A stretch of 64,000 nucleotides of DNA from UBA7330 sp043554545 (GTDB taxonomy: Bacteria; Bacteroidota; Bacteroidia; Cytophagales; Cyclobacteriaceae). Location: contig CP121337.1 in assembly GCA_043554545.1 (NCBI GenBank), forward strand, positions 2,790,001 through 2,854,000, given 5' to 3'. Positions 43,019 through 51,571 of this stretch are shown piece after piece (the first letter of the stretch is position 1; every line of letters begins with the position of its first letter). Both the position numbers and the translations under genes were made by a program. A model generated the notes under the pieces. The model worked only from the letters and a program-made list of their open reading frames with translations. It searched no databases and was not told the origin of the DNA.

Positions 43019-43026
43019 ATGGACAA

Positions 43027-44484
43027 ATGATGGAAAAAGAGTTTTTAAATCACGGATTAAACACCAACAGAAGACACTTTCTTGGTAAAGCCGCCCTTGG
43101 TTTGGGAAGTGCTGCCCTTGGATCATTGTTAATTCCGGACCTGTTCAAAGGGGGATCTACCGGCAGTGATGAGTTACCTCTCGGGATCACTCATTTTGCG
43201 CCAAAGGCGAAGCGAATCATTATGCTTTTTCAAAATGGAGCCCCCTCACAGTTAGAAAGCTTTGATTACAAACCCATGCTGAATAAAATGTATGGAGAGG
43301 ATCTTCCGGAATCTGTTCGGAAGGGACAACGGATCACAGGAATGACCGCTGGTCAGGATAGACTTCCGTTAGTTGGGTCACAGTTTGGGTTCAAACAATA
43401 TGGAGAATCAGGAACCTGGGTAAGTGATATCTTTCCAAATATTGCAAGTATAGCTGATGACATTTGCGTCATCAAAACCATGAATACAGAAGCCATCAAT
43501 CATGATCCTGCTTTAACGTTCTTTCAAACAGGTGCACAACAAGGCAATCGTCCCAGTATGGGCGCGTGGATGAGTTATGGACTTGGCAGTGAAAACAAGA
43601 ACCTCCCGGCCTTTTGCGTATTGTTGTCCAGAGGAAGAGGCAACGGACAAGGTGTCTACTCCAAACTTTGGACCAATGGATTTCTTGATAGCATCCATCA
43701 GGGAGTTCAATTCAGCGCGAGCGAAGACCCTATTCTTTATTTGAACAATCCTGAAGGAATGGATGGTAAAAGCCGAAGAGAAATGCTGGACCACCTGGCT
43801 TCACTGAATGAAATGGGATATCAGGAATTTGGGGATCCTGAAATACATGCCAAGATTCAGCAATATGAAATGGCTTATCGCATGCAGACAGCTGTCCCAG
43901 AGGTCACAGATACCTCTAAAGAACCTGATCATATCATCAAAATGTATGGCGCGGATTGTAAAGTTCCGGGCACATATGCATCCAATTGTCTTCTGGCGAG
44001 GAAGCTCTCAGAATCGGGTGTAAGGTTTGTTCAACTATATCACCAGGGGTGGGATCAGCATGGTAGTCTGGCCCAGGAAATGCCCTTACAGGCAGAGGAT
44101 GTCGATAGAGCTTCTGCCGCATTAGTAACAGATTTAAAGCAAAGAGGACTACTTGATGAGACGCTCATCATTTGGGGTGGAGAATTTGGAAGAACCAATT
44201 ATTGCCAGGGGAAACTCACAAAAGAAAGATATGGCAGAGATCACCACCCTAGATGCTACAGTATATGGATGGCTGGTGGAGGAGTCAAGGCAGGAACCAC
44301 CTATGGTGAAACAGACGAATTTGGATACAATATTGTAAAAGATCCAGTACACATCCATGATCTTCAGGCGACTATTCTTCACCTCATGGGATTAGATCAT
44401 GAAAAACTCACCTATAAATACCTGGGAAGAAGGTTTAGGCTTACAGATGTACATGGCAAATTAGTTCCAGGTATTATGGCTTGA
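43027..44484 (+). CDS. DUF1501 protein with TAT signal
   Basis: A 485-residue protein of the DUF1501 (sulfatase/alkaline-phosphatase-fold-like) family. It has a TAT signal (TNRRHFLGKAALGLGSAALGSLL). Visible family segments are KRIIMLFQNGAPSQLESFDYKP, NHDPALTFFQTGAQQGNRPSMGAWMSYGLG, YASNCLLARKLSESGVRFVQLYHQGWDQH and IIWGGEFGRTNYCQG...GRDHHPRCYSIWMAGGGVK. It lies 8 bases after the DUF1553 gene, the standard partner. The two are thought to work together in the periplasm, but the reaction is unknown. Confidence 0.9.
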   Translation: MMEKEFLNHGLNTNRRHFLGKAALGLGSAALGSLLIPDLFKGGSTGSDELPLGITHFAPKAKRIIMLFQNGAPSQLESFDYKPMLNKMYGEDLPESVRKGQRITGMTAGQDRLPLVGSQFGFKQYGESGTWVSDIFPNIASIADDICVIKTMNTEAINHDPALTFFQTGAQQGNRPSMGAWMSYGLGSENKNLPAFCVLLSRGRGNGQGVYSKLWTNGFLDSIHQGVQFSASEDPILYLNNPEGMDGKSRREMLDHLASLNEMGYQEFGDPEIHAKIQQYEMAYRMQTAVPEVTDTSKEPDHIIKMYGADCKVPGTYASNCLLARKLSESGVRFVQLYHQGWDQHGSLAQEMPLQAEDVDRASAALVTDLKQRGLLDETLIIWGGEFGRTNYCQGKLTKERYGRDHHPRCYSIWMAGGGVKAGTTYGETDEFGYNIVKDPVHIHDLQATILHLMGLDHEKLTYKYLGRRFRLTDVHGKLVPGIMA

Positions 44485-44485
44485 T

Positions 44486-46669
44486 ATGGATAGAATTGAA
44501 AGAATAATATCTAACAGCCTATTTGTTCTCCTAATATTGATTACCATGCTATTGGTATTCGAGGATCAGGTTATCATTCCATTTTGGCTTCAGCCGATAG
44601 GAAGAATGCATCCGGTTGTACTTCATTTCCCTATTGGGTTCATCGTACTGTTGGTTCTGGTTAATATTTTCGGGAAACAGTTGCAGGAAGAATCATTTAA
44701 ACTAATCAACAAGTCACTGCTATTACTCACTGCCTTCTCCACGGTTTTAGCAGCTATCATGGGAATTTTTCTTTCTCATGAAGAAGGTTATACTTCATCA
44801 TTGTTGTCCTTACATAAATGGATTGGTGTCGCAGTTGCTTATCTGATGTATGTGCTTACACTGGTTTATCACCAGAAGAAGACCTATAATATCGTCTTAT
44901 ATACCAGTTTTTTTGCCATTGTGATTGCCGGCCATTTTGGCGCTGAGCTTACCCATGGAACAAATTTCATTACTGAGCCCATCATCAACAATAACAAACC
45001 GGCATTTGATGCTAATCAACCGCTTTTTGTTTCTACCGTAAAGCCCATACTTGAATCCAGATGTGAAAACTGTCACAATGCGGATAAACATAAAGGAGAT
45101 TTGGACCTTTCCTCATTGGAAAAAATACACAACGGAGGAAAAAATGGACCGCTCTGGGTATCAGGAAACCCAGATAGCAGCCATATCATTCAAAGGGCTT
45201 TGCTACCATTGGAGCATAAAAAACACATGCCCCCTCAGGGGAAAGCACAATTAACTAATCTGGAACTCCAATTATTGCAAGCGTGGATTTCCTCAGGTGC
45301 TGATGAAGAAGTTACCGTGGCACAGTTGTCCAAAGCAGACACCCTGTATTTGCTCGCTCAGCAAATCAGTACATCTAAAAGCAAAGATGATAAACCTCGA
45401 TATGCTTTTGCATTTGCAGATCCTGATCTAATCACTTCACTTAACAACCCTTATAGAACTGTCATACAACACTCGTCTAACTCACCAGCAATTGACGTTA
45501 CTATCTACGGGAAAGATGCTTTTAACATTGAGTATTTAACAGAGTTGAGTAGCATTAAGGATCAGATCGTTTCATTAAAAATCGCTTACATGCCAGTTTC
45601 AGATGAGGTTTTTGACATTGTTGGAACATTCAAAAACCTTGAGACGCTCAATCTAAATTTTACCAATATCATAGGAGAAAACATCAGTGCACTTAATCAA
45701 TGTAATCATCTACGTTCCCTATCTCTTTCAGGCACAAATATCAATGCCGACCAACTGCAAAACCTAAAAGATAACAAACAGCTCGAAGAGATATTTGTCT
45801 GGAACACTTCTATCACTCCGTCTGAGGCAACAGAATTATCAGAATCACTCAATATAGCCAGCATAGAATACGGCTATACACCCGATCCGGAGGAGAAACT
45901 AACGCTTCCACCCCCAACCCTATTGAATGATAAGAACCTTATTGCCAAAGGTGATCCTGTTATATTAACTAATAAATTTAGTAGCGTACAAATACGCTAT
46001 ACAGAAGACGGCAGTGAACCTGACAGTACTTCAACCATTTACTCAGAACCACTCTTCTATGATAAAAACATTAAAATCAAAGCACGATCTTATCAGGATG
46101 GGTGGCTGCCGAGTGGGGTTTCGACATTTAATCTGATTCAGAAAGGGGTAAAACCTAAAGCAATCGAGTTATTGTACCCTCCTGGGAATAAGTATACAGG
46201 AGGTAGTGCATTACTACTTGTTGATGATGAACAGGGAAGGTCAGGTGATTTACCATTTCTTTCGTGGGCTGGTTTCTATGATACTCCATTCTCCGTTATC
46301 GCTGATCTGGGTGATGAGAGTCCTGCGTTGAAATATGTTGCCTTAAGCTATGGCACTTTTGACAGGGATAAGGCCACGCAACCCTCCAGTGTTGAAGTTT
46401 GGGGTGGAGATGACAAAGAAAGCATGCGCCTAATCTCTAAAATGACTCCGGAAATAGACAAAGGAAACAGGACTTCCAAAATCATTTATTTAGATGTCCG
46501 TCAAAGCCAATACAGGTATTATCAAATAAAGGCTTACTCTTTTGATAAATTACCCGATTGGCACAGAAGAAAAGGAGAAAAAGGATCGCTCCTTATCGAT
46601 CAAATCTTCTTTTATACGCTGGATCCAAGAAAACCTGAACCAAAAGTATTGGCTCAGAATATTCAATAA
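44486..46669 (+). CDS. Multi-domain membrane protein: DUF2231-type helices, cytochrome c, leucine-rich and chitobiase-like parts
   Basis: A 727-residue fusion. Residues 15-165 have about five transmembrane helices with IGRMHPVVLHFPIGFIVLL, a DUF2231-type segment. A PSCyt1-like domain with CENCHNADKHKG follows at about residue 195, and a second conserved HMPPQGKAQLT. Residues about 330-460 look like short leucine-rich repeats (LETLNLNFTNIIGENISALNQCNHLRSLSLSGTNI). Residues about 485-555 match a chitobiase C-terminal-like fold (YTEDGSEPDSTSTIYSEPL). The C-terminal about 160 residues may be a discoidin-like carbohydrate module. It follows the DUF1501 gene after 1 base and is likely its membrane electron partner. 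Confidence 0.82.
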   Translation: MDRIERIISNSLFVLLILITMLLVFEDQVIIPFWLQPIGRMHPVVLHFPIGFIVLLVLVNIFGKQLQEESFKLINKSLLLLTAFSTVLAAIMGIFLSHEEGYTSSLLSLHKWIGVAVAYLMYVLTLVYHQKKTYNIVLYTSFFAIVIAGHFGAELTHGTNFITEPIINNNKPAFDANQPLFVSTVKPILESRCENCHNADKHKGDLDLSSLEKIHNGGKNGPLWVSGNPDSSHIIQRALLPLEHKKHMPPQGKAQLTNLELQLLQAWISSGADEEVTVAQLSKADTLYLLAQQISTSKSKDDKPRYAFAFADPDLITSLNNPYRTVIQHSSNSPAIDVTIYGKDAFNIEYLTELSSIKDQIVSLKIAYMPVSDEVFDIVGTFKNLETLNLNFTNIIGENISALNQCNHLRSLSLSGTNINADQLQNLKDNKQLEEIFVWNTSITPSEATELSESLNIASIEYGYTPDPEEKLTLPPPTLLNDKNLIAKGDPVILTNKFSSVQIRYTEDGSEPDSTSTIYSEPLFYDKNIKIKARSYQDGWLPSGVSTFNLIQKGVKPKAIELLYPPGNKYTGGSALLLVDDEQGRSGDLPFLSWAGFYDTPFSVIADLGDESPALKYVALSYGTFDRDKATQPSSVEVWGGDDKESMRLISKMTPEIDKGNRTSKIIYLDVRQSQYRYYQIKAYSFDKLPDWHRRKGEKGSLLIDQIFFYTLDPRKPEPKVLAQNIQ

Positions 46670-46717
46670 AAATATCCAGTAACTGCTATTCCTATTCGAA
46701 AGAGATTGGAATTCTTC

Positions 46718-46771
46718 GAAGCAGAGTCCTCTCCGAGAGGCGCTTCTGGGAATGCTGTAAACGGAAACAGC
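46718..46771. terminator. Two hairpins in the gap between convergent genes
   Basis: A nested hairpin (GAAGC 46718-46722 with GCTTC 46742-46746; inner CCTCT 46728-46732 with AGAGG 46736-46740) and a second one (GCTGT 46754-46758 with ACAGC 46767-46771) lie in the 172-base gap where the DUF2231-type gene and the sulfatase gene converge. They may stop transcription from both sides. No T-tract is present, so the call is by position. Confidence 0.35.
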
Positions 46772-46841
46772 CAAGAAAATCGGTTATCAACTTACTGATT
46801 TACAAGGCAATAATCATTAAGACCTAAGGTAACTGATTTCT

Positions 46842-48326
46842 TTATTCAAAAGACATCGGAATCTTTGCATCTTCAGAAATGGGTTTTCCCTGCCAGAATG
46901 GAACACCCTCCCTCATTTCCATTAGACGAACAGTATTTCCGGATAGTGGTGGCGTGATATTATCAGGAATGTGTTTCCTCATTTCATTTAATATTGGCTG
47001 ATAACCGGGTAATGAGGCCAGGTTATTCCATTCATAAGGGTCTTCAATGAAATTGTATAGTTCTTCAGAACCATCTGCATATTGGATAAACCTCCATTGA
47101 TTGGTTACGATCGAGTGATTCCCCGGGCCATGACAAGTATGAGCTGGCCATTCTCTTTGTGTTTTTATATCAGTTAAAATAGGTTTCAAGGAATGGCCAT
47201 CAATCGCTTTGTTTTCTGGTAATCCTGCCAGATCAATCAAGGTTGGAAAAATATCCAGCAATTCTGCCGGCTCATTGCTCGTCTTTCCTATTTCTTGAAC
47301 ACCTGGTCCTGCAAAAATGAGTGGAACCCTGGTAGACTCATGCCAAAGTGTATTTTTACCTGAAATAGCCTTAGTGCCCAAGTGATATCCATGATCTGAC
47401 AACAGAACGATGATAGTATTCTCTATGAGCTCCTCCTTCTTTAAAGCATCCAACAATCTCCCTACCAGCATATCGGCAAAACTTACACTTGCAAGATATC
47501 CTCTTACTTTTGCCTTCCACTCATGATTCATCATTAGCCACGCTAGTCTTGGCTCCGGTAAATCCCAGTGTAAGTACCATGAAAAAAATGGGATATCATC
47601 CCGGTCATCTGCCCTGACTACAGGCAACAAATAATCTTCTTCCGGATACAAGTCAAACCACTTTTGTGTAGCATAGAGCGGAACGTGAGGGTGCCGAAAA
47701 CCAACGGACAGGAAGAACGGACTTTTCTTTGGTGGGCTTTCCAACTGTTCAATAGCCCAATCAGCTACTTTCCAATCATCCTGTTGAGAATCCTCCTCCG
47801 GGTATACACCCCAATCAATTAAAGGATGTCCGGTATTTTTTACGATAGGCTCCGCTGGTCTGGGCAGAAAAGCACCCTTAAAACCCCACTTGGTGACTTC
47901 AGGGCCGTCTTTCCTTCGGTCTGCTGGAGGATAAGCATCATGGAACACTTTCCCGGTAGTCATAGTAGTATATCCGTGTTTTTCAAAATACTGATGCATG
48001 GTAAGGTGATCCTTGTATTTTTCAATGTCTCTAAACCAGCCATTCAAAGCATAAATTCCCGTGGTAGTTGGTCGAAGTCCGGTTAAGAAACTACTCCTCG
48101 ACGGATTACAAACAGGAGCCTGTGTGTGTGCATTTGTAAAACCAACGCCCATAGCAGCCAGACGATCCATGTTAGGTGTTTTTACCAGTGGATGACCTCC
48201 TAAATACCCCACCCAGTCATTCAAATCATCTATGGCAATCACCAGCACATTGGGTTTTTGGTCTGCTGCAATTGTTTTGCTGAAAGTAAGACAAAGGACT
48301 GCAAACAGGATGAAGTATTTGTACAT
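46842..48326 (-). CDS. Exported sulfatase, formylglycine type (iduronate-2-sulfatase-like)
   Basis: A 494-residue sulfatase. I chose the ATG at 48326, which opens with a signal peptide (MYKYFILFAVLCLTFSKTIAA); an upstream frame from 48365 adds 13 non-signal residues. The metal site starts with VLVIAIDDLNDWVG and the formylglycine motif is VCNPSRSSFLTG with Cys73. SVGFRHPHVPLYATQKWFDLYPEEDY and LLSDHGYHLGTKAISGKNTLWHEST are typical of iduronate-2-sulfatase-like members. It would cut a sulfate ester from a glycan in the periplasm. Cys-type activation needs a separate maturase, which is not in this window. It sits 45 bases downstream of a DUF1080 gene in the leftward glycan locus. Confidence 0.93.
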   Translation of the reverse strand: MYKYFILFAVLCLTFSKTIAADQKPNVLVIAIDDLNDWVGYLGGHPLVKTPNMDRLAAMGVGFTNAHTQAPVCNPSRSSFLTGLRPTTTGIYALNGWFRDIEKYKDHLTMHQYFEKHGYTTMTTGKVFHDAYPPADRRKDGPEVTKWGFKGAFLPRPAEPIVKNTGHPLIDWGVYPEEDSQQDDWKVADWAIEQLESPPKKSPFFLSVGFRHPHVPLYATQKWFDLYPEEDYLLPVVRADDRDDIPFFSWYLHWDLPEPRLAWLMMNHEWKAKVRGYLASVSFADMLVGRLLDALKKEELIENTIIVLLSDHGYHLGTKAISGKNTLWHESTRVPLIFAGPGVQEIGKTSNEPAELLDIFPTLIDLAGLPENKAIDGHSLKPILTDIKTQREWPAHTCHGPGNHSIVTNQWRFIQYADGSEELYNFIEDPYEWNNLASLPGYQPILNEMRKHIPDNITPPLSGNTVRLMEMREGVPFWQGKPISEDAKIPMSFE

Positions 48327-48371
48327 AGAATATTCTCTACACATCTTAAAGTAGTTTATTCTCATTTTTAA

Positions 48372-49106
48372 TTATTTGGATAGGTCCTTTATGCTGATGT
48401 TTTTGAACTTCAACTTGGAGCCATGCCCTAGAAAACCAATATATCCTTTTGCTCTTTCTAAGCCTGGGTGATCTTTTCCATCAAGTGTACCCTCTTTACT
48501 TGCTGTCTTAATATCTCCTTTTACAATGACTACTCCATTTAATGTCACTTTGATCTTAGAACCCTTAATCATTACTTCTTCTGTATTCCATTCTCCCACA
48601 GGTTTCAGGTACCCCCTTTTTGCGGGTATCACTCCATAAACCGACCCATGATATTGATATTCATGTAGATCACTGTACTTGGCAGCATTATTATCTAGAA
48701 TTTGAATTTCCATTCCCAGATAAGCTGCGTCACCTTCCAAAGGCGCACGTATGCCTAATCCGTTGTTTGCGCCAGGCGTAAGTTGGAAATCAAAACGAAA
48801 GACAAAATCACTGTATTCCTTCTCTGTATACAGATTACCGCTTCCCCCAAGTTTCGGATCTAGCACCAATACTCCATCTTCAGCATAATAATCGGTCTTA
48901 TTTCCCTGCCAACCATCGAGGTTTTCCCCATTAAAAAGCGTGACAAATCCCTTTTCTAACTCATTCACACGCTCTTGATTTTGATCCTCAGGCTTATCTG
49001 CAATTTCTGGAGTACTCAACACTGATGTAGTAGGAATAAACAGCACAGACGCAATTGTGAAAATCTTCAGGTAAAATGAGAACGTCTTGAAGTTGTAGAG
49101 AATCAT
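48372..49106 (-). CDS. DUF1080 (3-keto-disaccharide hydrolase family) exported protein
   Basis: A 244-residue secreted concanavalin-like protein. The domain begins FVTLFNGENLDGWQGNKTDYYAEDGVLVLDP and continues with DFVFRFDFQLTPGANNGLGIRAPLEG, EIQILDN and VGEWNTEEVMIKG, the signature of the 3keto-disac_hyd (DUF1080) family. Some members cleave 3-keto-glycosides made by an exported dehydrogenase. A second member lies at 56151-56918 in the same locus. The C-terminus (GYIGFLGHGSKLKFKNISIKDLSK) is also typical. Confidence 0.88.
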   Translation of the reverse strand: MILYNFKTFSFYLKIFTIASVLFIPTTSVLSTPEIADKPEDQNQERVNELEKGFVTLFNGENLDGWQGNKTDYYAEDGVLVLDPKLGGSGNLYTEKEYSDFVFRFDFQLTPGANNGLGIRAPLEGDAAYLGMEIQILDNNAAKYSDLHEYQYHGSVYGVIPAKRGYLKPVGEWNTEEVMIKGSKIKVTLNGVVIVKGDIKTASKEGTLDGKDHPGLERAKGYIGFLGHGSKLKFKNISIKDLSK

Positions 49107-49283
49107 ATGATATTAAATTTTAAAGGCTATTCAAGTATGAAAATTAAGGGATACTTTCCATATCATTAGGTTAAACCTTGAATTTGATAGCGATCCTGGT
49201 AAAAAAATGATTGGAAATAATATTCACGCTAGCTAAAAAAACTTTAGCTCATGAGGCAACGAAAGGAATTACTTAAGTTTCTA

Positions 49284-50132
49284 TTACCTAAAAACATAAT
49301 CCTTAAGCCATTCCGCTGCTAGCCCCGGCCACTTTTCTGCAGCAGGATTTCCCTTTCTTAAGCCGAATCCATGACCTCCCTGAGGGGCTACATGTAACTC
49401 TACAAGAACTTTTTGCTCCCTTAATGCTTGTGTCATTACCAATGAGCTATTGGCATATCTATCATCTGCAGCAACATATAAAAACATGGGTGGTGTATCT
49501 TCATTGACAACCAATTCCGGGGTCAAACTATTATTTTCGCCCTGATCAAGATATGCTGGATAAATGAGAATAGAGAAATTTGGCTTGGAGGAAATTGAAT
49601 CGACCACATCAATTGGTATGTAGGTTTGATCGACATATCTTGTAGAAGCTCTAGCCGCTAGACTTGCACCAGCAGAAAACCCCAACACCCCGATTTTATT
49701 CGGGTCAATATTCAACTCTTCTGCTTTAGACCGCACAATTCTTATGGCCCGCTGTGCATCCATTAGCGCACCCTCCTGCTTTTTGGGTATTCGATATTGA
49801 AGGACAAAGGCAGTATATCCGAGACTATTCAACCAGTGAGCTATTTCATATCCTTCTTTCTGGATCGCTAACTTACTATATCCTCCTCCCGGAAAAATCA
49901 ATATGCTTCCTTTGTGAGAATTTGGAGCTTCCGGAGCAAAAACCTCCAGAACAGGATTGGTGACAACTAACAACCGCTCGATATCCCCTTCATCATCAAT
50001 CTGAACAGTAGGTTTTGCTTTTGGCTGTTCTTCGCCGGGTACGGAATCTGGCCAAAGCACTATAGAAGGTAGGTTTTGCGCATTTAATGTGCTAATCAAT
50101 GTAATGGCTAACAGCGTCAATAAGCTTTTCAT
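49284..50132 (-). CDS. Exported alpha/beta hydrolase (BD-FAE/esterase-like)
   Basis: A 282-residue protein with a signal peptide (ends LNAQN). The alpha/beta fold has the oxyanion region SILIFPGGGYSKLAIQKEGYE, the nucleophile elbow VLGFSAGASLAARAS (Ser in GFSAG), an Asp strand (PPMFLYVAADDRYANS) and the final His in PQGGHGFGLRKGNPAAEKWP. This set is common for acetyl-xylan-type or feruloyl-type esterases. It probably removes acyl groups from the polysaccharide handled by this locus. It lies between the fucosidase and DUF1080 genes in the leftward direction. Confidence 0.88.
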   Translation of the reverse strand: MKSLLTLLAITLISTLNAQNLPSIVLWPDSVPGEEQPKAKPTVQIDDEGDIERLLVVTNPVLEVFAPEAPNSHKGSILIFPGGGYSKLAIQKEGYEIAHWLNSLGYTAFVLQYRIPKKQEGALMDAQRAIRIVRSKAEELNIDPNKIGVLGFSAGASLAARASTRYVDQTYIPIDVVDSISSKPNFSILIYPAYLDQGENNSLTPELVVNEDTPPMFLYVAADDRYANSSLVMTQALREQKVLVELHVAPQGGHGFGLRKGNPAAEKWPGLAAEWLKDYVFR

Positions 50133-50240
50133 ATCAGGTATAATTTAGCATAAAAATAATCAAAGTTCATGATTGATATTCGAATCGACTGATCATGTGC
50201 CAATAACTAAGAATCTACCATGCTCAAGTATCCTTACTAA

Positions 50241-51569
50241 CTATTTTCCTGTATTGTACTCAATGTTTTCTAGCTTGACAACCATTGGGTTTGGCCATTT
50301 CTTATCGTTGTATATCCTTTGAGCCCTCATTACAGAAATGGTCGTCCCATTAGAAGTTTTTTTAATGGTTGGAGTTGGATCCACATTGGGGTTGTACTCC
50401 AACACTTCACCATTATGCCCCAAAACGGAAATTTTCGATTTATTATTTGACTTGATAGATGAAAGATTGAATGTCTTTCGATCTCCAAATTTCCAATTAT
50501 CATCAAGAATGAAAGCATATACCGTCTGCTCATCCTGCTTTTTTAGATACCAGATATTTTGTTCCCGAATCATGTTAAATGGACCAGTCCTTTCAAAAGC
50601 TTCCTGATTGATAAACATCCATAAGGATAGTTCATTGAGTACGCCAGATTGCTCCTCAGGGAGTCTTCCTTTTTCATCCGGACCGAAATTGAGCAACAAA
50701 TTCCCACCTTTTGCCTTAACTTCTATGAGTTTCCTGATCGCATCATTGGCTGATTTATAATGCTCATTGGTTGGTCTGTACTGCCACTGGTCACCAAAAG
50801 TATAGCATGCCTCCCAGGGAGAAGGGATCGGCTGGTCCGGTGTTTTTTGTTCTGGCGTCTCAATCGCACCACGGGTAACAACAATATTCGGATTTATTTC
50901 CCAACAGACTTTGGCGAGTTCAGTTTTGGCGTATTGCTCCATGCCGTCTAAAAAAACAATATCAATATTTCCATATTGGGTCATTAGTTCCTTCATCTGC
51001 TCTTTCACATACGCATTTAACTCCTCATTGCCGGACGCTAATGCCTCCGGCCTGGTTCTGGAAATCAATGTGCCTTGTTTATATAAAAAGTAAAAATCAT
51101 CTGGAGAAAAATACAAACCAATCGCTAACCCTTCATTCCTAAATGCATCAACCACTTGCCTTGTTACATCTTTGCCATAAGGAGTATTCATGATTCCAAA
51201 ATCAGTGGTCCCAGTTTCATACATACAAAACCCATTATGATGTTTTGTGGTAAACACAACATATTTCATGCCTGCCATTTTTGCGGCTCGTGCCCACTCG
51301 GCAGCATCAAAAAGATCCGGATTAAAGGTTTTTGGAAGCTCCTCTACATACCGTTTGAGATAATCATCTGAAGCACCTACCATGCTGTGGCTAATCACAG
51401 ATCCAAATTGCACATCAACACTCCAGTGTATGAACATACCAAAACCCAAATTTGTAAACCACTCCTGACGATCCGGGTTATTCAGATTTAAGATCTCATG
51501 CTGTGCTACCAATGGGTTACAGCAAACCAATGCTAATGCCAGCGTAGAAAGACTAATTGATTTAATCAT
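50241..51569 (-). CDS. Alpha-L-fucosidase, GH29
   Basis: A 442-residue exported enzyme with a signal peptide that ends LVAQ. GH29 features: WFTNLGFGMFIHWSVDVQFGSV, EWARAAKMAGMKYVVFTTKHHNGFCMYET, GIMNTPYGKDVTRQVVDAF, and NIDIVFLDGMEQ, in which Asp208 is the likely nucleophile. Then comes WRYRPTN-like QWQYRPTNEHYKS and GGNLLLNFGPDEKGRLP. It releases terminal alpha-L-fucose by a retaining mechanism. This is the strongest pointer to the substrate of the locus: a fucose-containing glycan. The stop codon of the sulfatase gene upstream lies only 2 bases away, so they are co-transcribed. Confidence 0.95.
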   Translation of the reverse strand: MIKSISLSTLALALVCCNPLVAQHEILNLNNPDRQEWFTNLGFGMFIHWSVDVQFGSVISHSMVGASDDYLKRYVEELPKTFNPDLFDAAEWARAAKMAGMKYVVFTTKHHNGFCMYETGTTDFGIMNTPYGKDVTRQVVDAFRNEGLAIGLYFSPDDFYFLYKQGTLISRTRPEALASGNEELNAYVKEQMKELMTQYGNIDIVFLDGMEQYAKTELAKVCWEINPNIVVTRGAIETPEQKTPDQPIPSPWEACYTFGDQWQYRPTNEHYKSANDAIRKLIEVKAKGGNLLLNFGPDEKGRLPEEQSGVLNELSLWMFINQEAFERTGPFNMIREQNIWYLKKQDEQTVYAFILDDNWKFGDRKTFNLSSIKSNNKSKISVLGHNGEVLEYNPNVDPTPTIKKTSNGTTISVMRAQRIYNDKKWPNPMVVKLENIEYNTGK

Positions 51570-51571
51570 AT

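Noticed and set aside
49231..49249. AGCTAAA/TTTAGCT hairpin after the alpha/beta hydrolase gene
   Set aside because: The stem has 7 AT-rich pairs and no T-tract after it in the leftward direction; too weak to call a terminator.
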